From Spirochaetota bacterium (GTDB lineage Bacteria > Spirochaetota > Spirochaetia > Treponematales > Treponemataceae), in the NCBI GenBank assembly GCA_023393015.1, contig JAEWMY010000033.1, forward strand, positions 1-64,000: 64,000 nucleotides of DNA. The letters are read 5' to 3'. Within the stretch, counting starts at the first letter, position 1; each line of letters opens with the position of its first letter. Both the position numbers and the translations under genes were made by a program. Of this stretch, positions 8,833 to 15,526 are shown in pieces. The notes beneath the pieces were generated by a model. The model saw nothing but the letters and a program-made list of their open reading frames with translations. It searched no databases and was not told the origin of the DNA.

Positions 8833-10161
8833 TTATCTCGGAATCCGCAGGCGGGCGGCGAGGGCGTGGCCGGCGAGACCCTCGGCACGCGCGATAACCT
8901 CGGCGGCGCGAACGGATTTCTCCCATCCAGAGTCGTCGCCGCTCGGGGAGCGGAGGGCTGTTACAGTCCGGAGGAAATGACGCACCGAAAGACCGCCGGT
9001 GAACCGGGCGCTTCCCGAGGTGGGCAGGGTATGATTGAGGCCCGCCGCGAAATCTCCGAGCACCTCCGCGGTCCTGTGTCCGAGAAAAACCGATCCGTAA
9101 TCGCGGGCCTCGGCCTCGAGCCGATCGCGCTCGCTTCCGGCCTCGAGCGCGAGCTCAAGATGCTCGGGCGCCTTCCGGTTGGAAATCCCGATCGCCCGAT
9201 CGAGGGTGTCCGCGATTATCGCGTAGCCGTTATCCTCGAAGCTCTTGCGCGCCACCGAGTCGGCCGGCAGGTCCGAAAGGATTCTCTCGATCTCGTCCCG
9301 GACGGCGAGCGCGAGCGTCCTGCTCGTCGTGACGAGCACGGCTTGCGCGTCCGGGTCATGTTCGGCCTGCGCGTACAGGTCGGCCGCCACCCATGAAGGG
9401 TTCGCCGAACCGTCCGCGACGATCAACACCTCGCTCGGCCCCGCGAGCAGATCGATGCCCACCTCGCCGAAAACGTACCGCTTCGCGGCCGTAACGTATT
9501 TATTTCCGGGACCCGCGATCACGTTTACGCCAGGAACCGTTTCCGTTCCGAAAGCCATCGCGCCTATCGCCTGGGCTCCGCCGATCGCGAATACCCGCCG
9601 TACGCCGCACATCGACGCGACCGCGAGGGTACGCCAGTCGGCCCAGGGCAAGGCCTCGTCGCCCGAGGGATGCGGCGCCGGCGGCGTGCAGAGGATAATC
9701 TCGCCGACGCCCGCCGCGCGCGCGGGCGAGGTACACATGATGACGCTCGAAACGAGCGGGAACCGCCCGCCGGGAACATACAGACCGGCACGGTCCACGG
9801 GACGGATGCGTTGGCCGGTAACGAGCCCAGGGGAAAGCTCGACGTCGAAATCGTCGAAAGAACGTCGCTGACGCTCCGCGAAGGCAAGGGCCAAATCCCG
9901 CGAAACGACGATCGCGTCGTACAGTTCCCGGTCCTCGTCGAAGAGTCGCCGTACCGTAGCCGTCAATTCGCCATGATCGATCTCGAAGGTTTCCGGATGG
10001 GCGCGGTCGAATTTCGCGGAAAACTCGCGAACCGCCGCGTCCCCGCGTTCCCGAACCGCCTCCAAAATAGAAGGAACGGCCTCGGTTCCGGAGGAGTATC
10101 TGCGTGCCCGATAAAAGGACTCCGGTATCGCGGTCCAATCGATGATCTTTAATGAAGCCAT
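8833..10161 (-). CDS. hisD: Histidinol dehydrogenase
   Basis: A 442-residue protein with the HisD fold and signatures: VDRAGLYVPGGRFPL, the long VNVIAGPGNKYVTAAKRYV segment, AGPSEVLIVAD, YAQAEHDPDAQA (zinc-binding His region) and LPTSGSARFTGGLS near the C-terminus. It oxidises L-histidinol to L-histidine, the last step of the pathway, using NAD and zinc. ATG 10161 is preceded by AAAGGAG about 10 nt upstream. It is separated from hisG-hisB-hisAIE by three unrelated genes, and its own leader shows no histidine attenuator, so it is probably controlled separately. No hisC, hisH or hisF occurs in the window. Confidence 0.96.
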   Translation of the reverse strand: MASLKIIDWTAIPESFYRARRYSSGTEAVPSILEAVRERGDAAVREFSAKFDRAHPETFEIDHGELTATVRRLFDEDRELYDAIVVSRDLALAFAERQRRSFDDFDVELSPGLVTGQRIRPVDRAGLYVPGGRFPLVSSVIMCTSPARAAGVGEIILCTPPAPHPSGDEALPWADWRTLAVASMCGVRRVFAIGGAQAIGAMAFGTETVPGVNVIAGPGNKYVTAAKRYVFGEVGIDLLAGPSEVLIVADGSANPSWVAADLYAQAEHDPDAQAVLVTTSRTLALAVRDEIERILSDLPADSVARKSFEDNGYAIIADTLDRAIGISNRKAPEHLELALEAGSERDRLEAEARDYGSVFLGHRTAEVLGDFAAGLNHTLPTSGSARFTGGLSVRHFLRTVTALRSPSGDDSGWEKSVRAAEVIARAEGLAGHALAARLRIPR

Positions 10162-10206
10162 ACCCTCGTTACTCCTTTCCGGCAGTATATACAAAATTTT
10201 GTGGTC

Positions 10207-10236
10207 TTGACACCTCTGAATCATCAGTGTTATTAC
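10207..10236 (+). promoter_or_regulatory. Candidate promoter upstream of the DUF/GIY-YIG pair
   Basis: TTGACA at 10207-10212 and TATTAC at 10231-10236, 18 nt apart. The same TTGACA/TATTAC pair is seen at 7794-7822. If used, the leader to the gene at 10384 would be about 140 nt long. On the other strand TATACT (10184-10189) could serve hisD. Confidence 0.4.
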
Positions 10237-10367
10237 TAGTTTAGTAGTTTAGCAGTTTAGTAGATGTTTAGTTTTAATGACTAACAGTCGTATTTCGAAC
10301 TACTTTATAACTACATATAGCCAAAGAACTTAAAGTTAGCCAAACCACAAGTTCATTGACTACATAT
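10237..10367 (+). repeat. Repeat-rich AT-rich leader between hisD and the DUF gene
   Basis: TAGTTTAG is repeated in tandem at 10237-10244 and 10245-10252, with CAGTTTAG at 10253-10260. TAGCCAAA occurs at 10318-10325 and 10337-10344, and ACTACATAT at 10310-10318 and 10359-10367. The region is much AT-richer than its surroundings. It may hold several regulator sites for the divergent genes; no known riboswitch is recognised. Confidence 0.7.
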
Positions 10368-10383
10368 CCGTCAGGAGGCAGTA

Positions 10384-10878
10384 ATGAAGATACCTACTAC
10401 GCTTAAGCATAAGCCGGTTATCGTATGCGAGAACTATAACGCGATTGACGGAAGGGGCGCGTACTATTCCGACACCCAGGGGCTGTCACTCGGCCTCGCG
10501 CAGTGGAATGACAGGGGAAAGGTCGACATATCGGCGAAAGTATGGAGATATACCGGGGAAAAGTGGTCGCGCCAATCGGAGGAACTCCCCTTTCACCGGG
10601 TATTGGACCTCGCGATCCTTATCGCCCGCACGAAGGCCTTCTTCAGCGAGGCGTACCGCTTTCCGAAGCTGACCGCCGAAGAGGAATTCCGGATTGACCG
10701 TATCGGACTCCAGGGGGACGCGATGACCGTTTCCGTCTGCACGGAAAACCCGATGATCGACGAGGACTTGCGGCTTTTCGGCGACGCGCTCTCGAAAGAC
10801 GACGAATTGCTTTCGGAGCGCCTTCACGCGCTCGCGAGAATTCTCGCGGACGCCGGCTACGGTGCGAGGGCGATATGA
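10384..10878 (+). CDS. Conserved hypothetical protein (DUF6530-like)
   Basis: A 164-residue soluble protein with no signal peptide or membrane segment. The N-terminal half (NYNAIDGRGAYYSD, GLSLGLAQWNDRGKVDISAKVWR, GEKWSRQSEELP) looks conserved in character, and the C-terminal half is helical. From memory it resembles a DUF6530-type family of unknown role; I cannot confirm this. It has an ideal AGGAGG site 5 nt before the ATG. It overlaps the next gene by 4 nt (ATGA), so both proteins are translationally coupled and probably act together. Confidence 0.7.
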   Translation: MKIPTTLKHKPVIVCENYNAIDGRGAYYSDTQGLSLGLAQWNDRGKVDISAKVWRYTGEKWSRQSEELPFHRVLDLAILIARTKAFFSEAYRFPKLTAEEEFRIDRIGLQGDAMTVSVCTENPMIDEDLRLFGDALSKDDELLSERLHALARILADAGYGARAI

Positions 10879-11222
10879 GTCAGGCGTCGCGGAAGGAACT
10901 GCTTCGCGCGTACCGAGAACGCGAGGAGATCGGGGGAGTGTACGCGCTCGTCAACGAGGTATCGGGAAAACGTCTCGTCCTTTCGACCACGAACATCGAC
11001 AAGGCGGCGTCCCAACTCGATTTCGCGCGGACGACGGGGCTTTGCGTCCATCCCCTGCTCGAAAGGGACTGGAAGGCCTCGGGAGGCGCCTCGTTTTCGC
11101 TGGAGATACTCGAACGGGTGCGAAGGGGCGAAACCCAGACGGAGGGCGAGTTTACCGACGACGTCCGCGCGCTCGAGTCGCTCTGGAAGGAGCGCTTCGG
11201 CAAGGACGATCTGTACCGATAG
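10875..11222 (+). CDS. GIY-YIG-domain protein
   Basis: A 115-residue protein that starts with a short basic helix and then shows GGVYALVNEVSGKRLVLSTTN, the variant GIY-YIG core, with Tyr24 in the GVYA strand. GIY-YIG domains are small nuclease modules; this subfamily, with the conserved ending FTDDVRALESLWKERF, is common in bacteria but its substrate is not known to me. Its start codon overlaps the stop of the upstream gene (10875-10878). No toxin-antitoxin feature or DNA-binding extension is seen. Confidence 0.78.
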   Translation: MSQASRKELLRAYREREEIGGVYALVNEVSGKRLVLSTTNIDKAASQLDFARTTGLCVHPLLERDWKASGGASFSLEILERVRRGETQTEGEFTDDVRALESLWKERFGKDDLYR

Positions 11223-11248
11223 GGGATGAAAGAAGCGGCAGAAGACGG

Positions 11249-11254
11249 TACAGT
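11249..11254 (+). promoter_or_regulatory. -10 promoter element of the membrane protein gene
   Basis: TACAGT ends 6 nt before ATG 11261. A weak -35 (ATGAAA, 11226-11231) lies 17 nt upstream. Predicts a leaderless mRNA. Confidence 0.5.
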
Positions 11255-11260
11255 GTTTTC

Positions 11261-12280
11261 ATGCGCTTGATCGACACCAAGAGGCCCGAACGCGTTCTGA
11301 CGGCCGTTATCACGTTCATGCTCGCCTCTCCGCACGCGCTCGTGTCCTGGGCGGTTCTCTTCGGGCCGCTTTCCCGCGACACCGTCTTGCCCGCCTGGTT
11401 CGCTGAGAACCCCGTTCCGTCCGTCACGCTCGTATTCCTCGCGGGGTACGTCGGGTACAGGATTTCCTTTCGAGTCGCGTCGTTCCGCAAAGCCGTAGCG
11501 TGCCTCGCGCTTTCCTGCGCGGCCCTCACGGCGACCTCCGTCGTATCGGGAGTCGTCATTCATCGGGACTTCTTTTCCGCGGCCTTTCAGTACGTCATGG
11601 GCGTTCCCGCGGCCTTTCTCTTTCTTCTCGTCTCCAGGAGCATGGTCGGGAAACCGCCCTTCCGCAGGGAGACGACGCAATCGTTCGGATCCGCCGGCTA
11701 CGTCATCGCGGCGTTTTACGGCTTATGGGTCATGATGATGGGATACGCCATCTCGACTCGCGCCGAGCCCCGTCCCGTCGAGTCCATGCTGTATAACGTG
11801 CACAATCTCTGCCTCGTTCTGGCGATCGCGCTTCTCTCGCGTGACATCCGGTTGCGCGGTTGCTCGCGCGTGGAATGTTCGGGCGACGGACTCCTTCTCG
11901 ACGGCAAGGACGTGGTAGCGGCGTTCGGCGCGAAAAAGGCGGGAATCTTCCACGCGCTCGCGTCAGCCGACGACCGCACGCTCCGTTGCTCCGAAATCAA
12001 CGCGGTGCTCTCGGGGGACGGTACGGAGTTCGCCGAATGCGCCCGTTGCGACGGCGAGAACACGAAGGCGGCGCTCTGCAAGCGCTACCGTACGACGTAC
12101 AACGTGATCCTCGAATTGAAGAAAACGCTCGAGCTGCTCGAAATCGGAAGTATTACCGCGGCGGAAAACAGGAGACTCATACTCACCGAGGGATGGAAGC
12201 TCGTGCTCTTCGAGGGCGTTCGCCTCACGGTACGGAAAAAAAAGGCCGAACGTCGGGTCATGGACCCGCCTCCGGCCTAA
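11261..12280 (+). CDS. Unrecognised membrane protein with a C-terminal soluble domain
   Basis: A 339-residue protein. The first ~195 residues hold about six hydrophobic segments (near 15-37, 46-64, 71-95, 104-124, 143-163 and 178-193). The remaining ~145 residues form a charged cytoplasmic domain with a pattern suggestive of a winged-helix or effector fold (DGKDVVAAFGAKKAGIFHALA, RYRTTYNVILELKKTLELLEIG, LTEGWKLVLF) and several Cys (CSRVEC, CARCDGENTKAALC). I do not know this family. It has its own leaderless-type promoter, and its stop codon lies inside a hairpin that looks like a terminator, so it is a single-gene unit. A membrane-bound regulator is one possibility. Confidence 0.75.
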   Translation: MRLIDTKRPERVLTAVITFMLASPHALVSWAVLFGPLSRDTVLPAWFAENPVPSVTLVFLAGYVGYRISFRVASFRKAVACLALSCAALTATSVVSGVVIHRDFFSAAFQYVMGVPAAFLFLLVSRSMVGKPPFRRETTQSFGSAGYVIAAFYGLWVMMMGYAISTRAEPRPVESMLYNVHNLCLVLAIALLSRDIRLRGCSRVECSGDGLLLDGKDVVAAFGAKKAGIFHALASADDRTLRCSEINAVLSGDGTEFAECARCDGENTKAALCKRYRTTYNVILELKKTLELLEIGSITAAENRRLILTEGWKLVLFEGVRLTVRKKKAERRVMDPPPA

Positions 12281-12286
12281 GTTTTT
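12241..12286 (+). terminator. Terminator hairpin embedded in the 3' end of the membrane-protein gene
   Basis: AGGCCG (12242-12247) pairs with CGGCCT (12272-12277), and CGGGTC pairs with GACCCG inside; an A-run precedes and GTTTTT follows directly after the TAA stop. The nested stem and U-run fit Rho-independent termination placed over the stop codon. Confidence 0.6.
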
Positions 12287-12411
12287 GTATTCCCCGACTT
12301 TCTTACCTGCGTTTTTACCTGTCGCGACTATACCACGAAAGGACCGTGAACGGACGGTAAACGCGTACACGTGGAGCGATTGCGACGGAAACGCCCGATG
12401 GCGGACGCGGC

Positions 12412-13698
12412 TTATTTCTTGTGCCGCTTGTCGAGCTCGCCCAGCACGTCCTTCCAGCTCACACCCTCGCGATACATGAGCACGTTCATGAAGTACAACA
12501 GGTCGGCGACTTCCCAGACGACGTCACCCTTACCCTCGGCCTCGACGAGTTCCTCGGCTTCTTCCTCGATTTTTTCGCGGACGCGTTCCGAGGTCAAGGT
12601 CGCGGTATACGATCCGGGCCGCGGATTCGCGAAGCGGTCGGCGATGACCGACTCGAGGTACGCGAGACTGTAGGGCCGGTCGGCCGTCGTGGAAAAACAG
12701 GACCAGGCGCCGGTGTGGCAGGTCGGTCCGCGGGGTCGCACCGTGGCGAGCACGGCGTCGCGGTCGCAGTCGACCCTCATGCGCACTACCTCGAGGAAAT
12801 TCCCCGAGGTCTCGCCCTTCGTCCAGAGGGTATTCCGCGAGCGGCTCCAGAAGGTGAGCGTGTTCGTCTCGAAGGTCTTCTCGAAGGCCGCGCGGTTCGC
12901 GTAGCCGACCATGAGCGTCTCGCCCGTCTCGGCCTGCGCGACGACGGTTATAAGCTCGCTTTTCTTCCAGTCGAGACACTCGATAAAACCGTCCTTGAGG
13001 GCGACCTTTCCGGTATAGAGGGCCATACCGAGCTGGACGTCGCAGCCGAGGCGCTCGAGGGCGACGACCTCCTCGACGGTAGACACGCCTCCCGCGACGA
13101 CGAGGCGGCATTTCACCGCGGCGCGGAGCCGCTCGACGAGCGGCATGTCGATACCGGTCATCGTACCCTCGCGCTCGACGCAGGTAAAAAGAAGCTCGGA
13201 GCAATACGGCTCAACCGCTTTCGCTCCCTCTACGAGATCGATGCCGGCGCTTTCGGTCCAGCCCTTGACGGCGATCTTGCCGTCCCGCGCGTCGACGGAA
13301 ACGATGAGCCGCTCGCGGCCGACCGCGGTCGCCATCGCCTCGAGGAACGCGAGATTGACGCCGGGACTTCCGTCGCTCATCGTGAACGCGGCCGAGCCGA
13401 TGATGACCTTCTCGGCGCCGAGGGAGACGAGTTCCTTCGCCTTCTTCGCGTCGCGGATGCCGCCGCCGACACGGACGCATCCCTTGCGGAGAAGCCCCGC
13501 GAGTATGGAGGTGTTGGCGGTCGTGCCGTCGGGTCTGACGTTCCGGAGCGCCTGGTCGAGATCGATGATCGCGACCTCGCCGAAGCGGTCGAAGTCCGCG
13601 ATGAGGGCGTCAGCGTCGTCGCGTTCGAGTACGAGGTCCTTGCCCTGCCTGAGCTGGACGACCTTCCCGTCTTTCAAGTCAATGGAAGCGATAATCAT
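12412..13698 (-). CDS. hisAIE: Trifunctional HisA-HisI-HisE fusion protein
   Basis: A 428-residue protein made of three histidine-pathway enzymes. Residues 1-240 are HisA (ProFAR isomerase) with general acid/base D7 and D136. Residues ~245-340 are HisI (phosphoribosyl-AMP cyclohydrolase) with metal ligands in the DCDRDA and GPTCHTG motifs (C311, C327, H328). Residues ~343-428 are HisE (phosphoribosyl-ATP pyrophosphatase) with the acidic EKIEEEAEELVEA helix. It would catalyse steps 2, 3 and 4 in succession. HisI-HisE fusions are common, but joining HisA in front is unusual. It is the third gene of hisG-hisB-hisAIE, 25 nt after hisB. Confidence 0.95.
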   Translation of the reverse strand: MIIASIDLKDGKVVQLRQGKDLVLERDDADALIADFDRFGEVAIIDLDQALRNVRPDGTTANTSILAGLLRKGCVRVGGGIRDAKKAKELVSLGAEKVIIGSAAFTMSDGSPGVNLAFLEAMATAVGRERLIVSVDARDGKIAVKGWTESAGIDLVEGAKAVEPYCSELLFTCVEREGTMTGIDMPLVERLRAAVKCRLVVAGGVSTVEEVVALERLGCDVQLGMALYTGKVALKDGFIECLDWKKSELITVVAQAETGETLMVGYANRAAFEKTFETNTLTFWSRSRNTLWTKGETSGNFLEVVRMRVDCDRDAVLATVRPRGPTCHTGAWSCFSTTADRPYSLAYLESVIADRFANPRPGSYTATLTSERVREKIEEEAEELVEAEGKGDVVWEVADLLYFMNVLMYREGVSWKDVLGELDKRHKK

Positions 13699-13723
13699 CG
13701 GTCAATTCCTTTACGAAAGTTCT

Positions 13724-14368
13724 TTACGTCGTGAGGGTTCCCTTCGTGCTCGGCACGGCCCCGCCGAGCCGAGGCTCGATCGAGACCGCGGCCTTGAGGG
13801 CGCGCGCCACGGCCTTGAAGGCCGCCTCGATCTTGTGGTGGTCGCTTCTGCCCCGGATGATGTCGATGTGGAGGTTGCACTTCGCGCCGGTGGCGAAGCC
13901 CTGCCAGAAGTCGTCTACCGTGTCGCACTGAAACGCGGGAGGGGCCTTCCCGGCGGCGATCTCGGCGTCGCTTCCGGTCACGGGCACGGCGCCCGAGAGG
14001 GCGAGCTCGCACACGAGGAAGGGCCGGCCGCCGAAGTCAACCGCCGCGCGCGCGAGGGTTTCGTCCATCGGATAGAGAAAGGAGCCCGCGCGGGAAATGC
14101 CGGCGCGGTCGGCGAGGGCCTGGTCGAAGGCCTGTCCGAGGGCGATGCCGGTATCCTCGACGAAGTGGTGCTGGTCGACCTCGAGATCGCCCGAGAGCGA
14201 GCCCGAAAGGTCGAAGAGACCGTGCTTGCAAAACGAGGCGAGCATGTGGGAAAGAAAGCCGACGGGACACGCGACCTCGCAGCGGCCCGACCCGTCGAGA
14301 TTGAGCTCGAGAGCGATGTCGGTCTCGCCCGTCTTCCGTTCGATCTTCGCCCGGCGCGCCGCCGTCAT
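13724..14368 (-). CDS. hisB: Imidazoleglycerol-phosphate dehydratase
   Basis: A 214-residue monofunctional IGP dehydratase, without the histidinol-phosphatase domain of enteric HisB. The duplicated metal-binding motifs are intact: DQHHFVEDTGIALG in the middle and RSDHHKIEAAFKA near the C-terminus, each supplying His and Glu ligands to the two Mn ions. It converts IGP to imidazole acetol-phosphate. Its ATG overlaps the hisG stop codon by 4 nt, so translation is coupled, and transcription depends on the attenuator in front of hisG. Confidence 0.96.
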   Translation of the reverse strand: MTAARRAKIERKTGETDIALELNLDGSGRCEVACPVGFLSHMLASFCKHGLFDLSGSLSGDLEVDQHHFVEDTGIALGQAFDQALADRAGISRAGSFLYPMDETLARAAVDFGGRPFLVCELALSGAVPVTGSDAEIAAGKAPPAFQCDTVDDFWQGFATGAKCNLHIDIIRGRSDHHKIEAAFKAVARALKAAVSIEPRLGGAVPSTKGTLTT

Positions 14369-15219
14369 ACCATCACCTTCCGGAGTTCGTACTCGAGGAT
14401 GTCCGTCGCGCCGAGGGCCTTCAATTTCGGCATGAGCACGGGGACCTCGCTCTTCTTGACGACGATCTTCACGGCGTAACCGTCATCGCCGTACAGGGGC
14501 GCCACGGTCGGGCTTTTCATCGCGGGAACCCCGCTGACGAGGTCGGCGAAACGGGCGCGGGATACGTTCATTTCGAGCATGACGCGGTTCCGCGCGGCGA
14601 GCACCGCCTCGAAGAGCATCTTGAGCTCTCCGATCTTGCGCGCCTTAGCCGGATCGTTCATCGCCTCCTTCGAGGCGAACATGCGCGTCGAGCTTTCCAT
14701 GATCGTGTCGACGATGCGAAGCCCGTTTTCCTGAAGGGTCCGACCGGTCGCCGTGTTGTCGATGATCATATCGGCGTCGTCCGGCGGGAAGACCTCGGTG
14801 GCGCCGTGCGTGCGGACGATGAGATAGTTGAGCCCCTGGGCCTTGAGCCAGGTTTCGGCGTTGTTGACGTACTCGGTCGCGACGATCATCCGCTTGGACT
14901 TAAGGGTCTTGTCGTCGATCTCGTTCGGGACGGCGGCGACGATGCGGACGCGGTCGAAGCCGAGGTCCATCACCTCGACGACGTCCGCGCTTGTTTCCCT
15001 TATCCAGTCGATACCGGTGAAGCCGACGTCATGGGCGCCGAGCTCGAGGAGCTTTCCGATGTTCTGCGGCTTCATCACCTTCGCCTCGAGGTCGTCCTGG
15101 TTGACCGTCGGCCGGTAGGCGCGCTCGGGCAGGTGGATCGAGATGCCGGCCTCGCCGAACAGGGCCGAGACGCTCTCGTAGATGCGTCCCTTGGGCAGCA
15201 GTATCTTCAGTTTTTCCAT
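14365..15219 (-). CDS. hisG: ATP phosphoribosyltransferase, long (HisG_L) form
   Basis: A 284-residue HisG, first enzyme of histidine synthesis, joining ATP and PRPP. The catalytic domains show LPKGRIYE at the N-terminus and the PRPP loop region (DNTATGRTLQENGLRI). The C-terminal ~75 residues (from about 210) form the extra regulatory domain of the long form, which binds histidine for feedback inhibition and makes HisZ unnecessary. AGGATT-type ribosome site is present 6 nt upstream. It is the first structural gene behind the histidine attenuator, so both transcription and enzyme activity respond to histidine. Confidence 0.96.
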   Translation of the reverse strand: MEKLKILLPKGRIYESVSALFGEAGISIHLPERAYRPTVNQDDLEAKVMKPQNIGKLLELGAHDVGFTGIDWIRETSADVVEVMDLGFDRVRIVAAVPNEIDDKTLKSKRMIVATEYVNNAETWLKAQGLNYLIVRTHGATEVFPPDDADMIIDNTATGRTLQENGLRIVDTIMESSTRMFASKEAMNDPAKARKIGELKMLFEAVLAARNRVMLEMNVSRARFADLVSGVPAMKSPTVAPLYGDDGYAVKIVVKKSEVPVLMPKLKALGATDILEYELRKVMV

Positions 15220-15277
15220 CGGAATCCTCCGTACAGTCGTACTTGGTATATCGGCGCGCGGAATCCCCGCCGGCCTT

Positions 15278-15314
15278 AAAAAAAAGCCGCCAACCCCTTC
15301 CGGGATCGGCGGCT
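15278..15314 (-). terminator. Attenuator terminator of the his operon
   Basis: Read on the minus strand, AGCCGCC (15314-15308) pairs with GGCGGCT (15291-15285) and is followed by a run of eight T. The loop contains CCCGGAA (15304-15298), complementary to TTCCGGG (15354-15348) in the leader-peptide gene, which gives a possible antiterminator pairing. It lies 58 nt before the hisG start, in the operon leader. Confidence 0.85.
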
Positions 15315-15343
15315 CGCATTACACACGCAAAGTCACCAGCGCA

Positions 15344-15406
15344 TCAGCCCGGAATGGCGATCGAGAGGGGATGATGATGGTGAAAAAACAGCGCCACTTC
15401 ACTCAT
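15344..15406 (-). CDS. hisL: his operon leader peptide with four consecutive His codons
   Basis: A 20-codon reading frame starts with ATG at 15406 and ends with TGA at 15346-15344. It encodes MSEVALFF, four histidines (15382-15371) and PLSIAIPG. It lies between a promoter and a Rho-independent terminator directly upstream of hisG, the arrangement of histidine attenuators. Ribosome stalling at the His codons when charged tRNA-His is low would free the segment 15354-15348 to pair with the terminator loop and allow read-through. There is no Shine-Dalgarno; the -10 box ends 9 nt before the ATG, so the leader peptide itself would be translated from an almost leaderless RNA. Confidence 0.85.
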   Translation of the reverse strand: MSEVALFFHHHHPLSIAIPG

Positions 15407-15415
15407 TGCAGTTCG

Positions 15416-15444
15416 AGTTAATCAGGTATCGCCCGTTTCGTCAA
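15416..15444 (-). promoter_or_regulatory. Sigma-70 promoter of the his operon
   Basis: On the minus strand TTGACG (15444-15439), 17 nt, TTAACT (15421-15416). The start point would fall about 2 nt before the leader-peptide ATG. Confidence 0.7.
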
Positions 15445-15491
15445 CCGGGGACGCGATGATCCGACATCAGGCTCTCGGTCTCCGAAGCCGT

Positions 15492-15520
15492 TTGACAGGG
15501 ATACCGATCCGCCGTACCAT
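15492..15520 (+). promoter_or_regulatory. Sigma-70 promoter of argA, divergent from his
   Basis: TTGACA (15492-15497), 17 nt, TACCAT (15515-15520), then 6 nt to ATG 15527. Consensus -35 with ideal spacing; predicts a leaderless argA mRNA. Confidence 0.75.
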
Positions 15521-15526
15521 ACGGGC

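Noticed and set aside
10862..11260. N-terminal extension of the membrane-protein gene back to 10862.
   Set aside because: It overlaps the GIY-YIG gene in another frame and reads as Arg/Gly-rich noise; TACAGT lies 6 nt before ATG 11261.
15220..15526. A riboswitch or T-box before hisG.
   Set aside because: The leader has a His-codon peptide and simple terminator; no T-box sequence or riboswitch core is visible.
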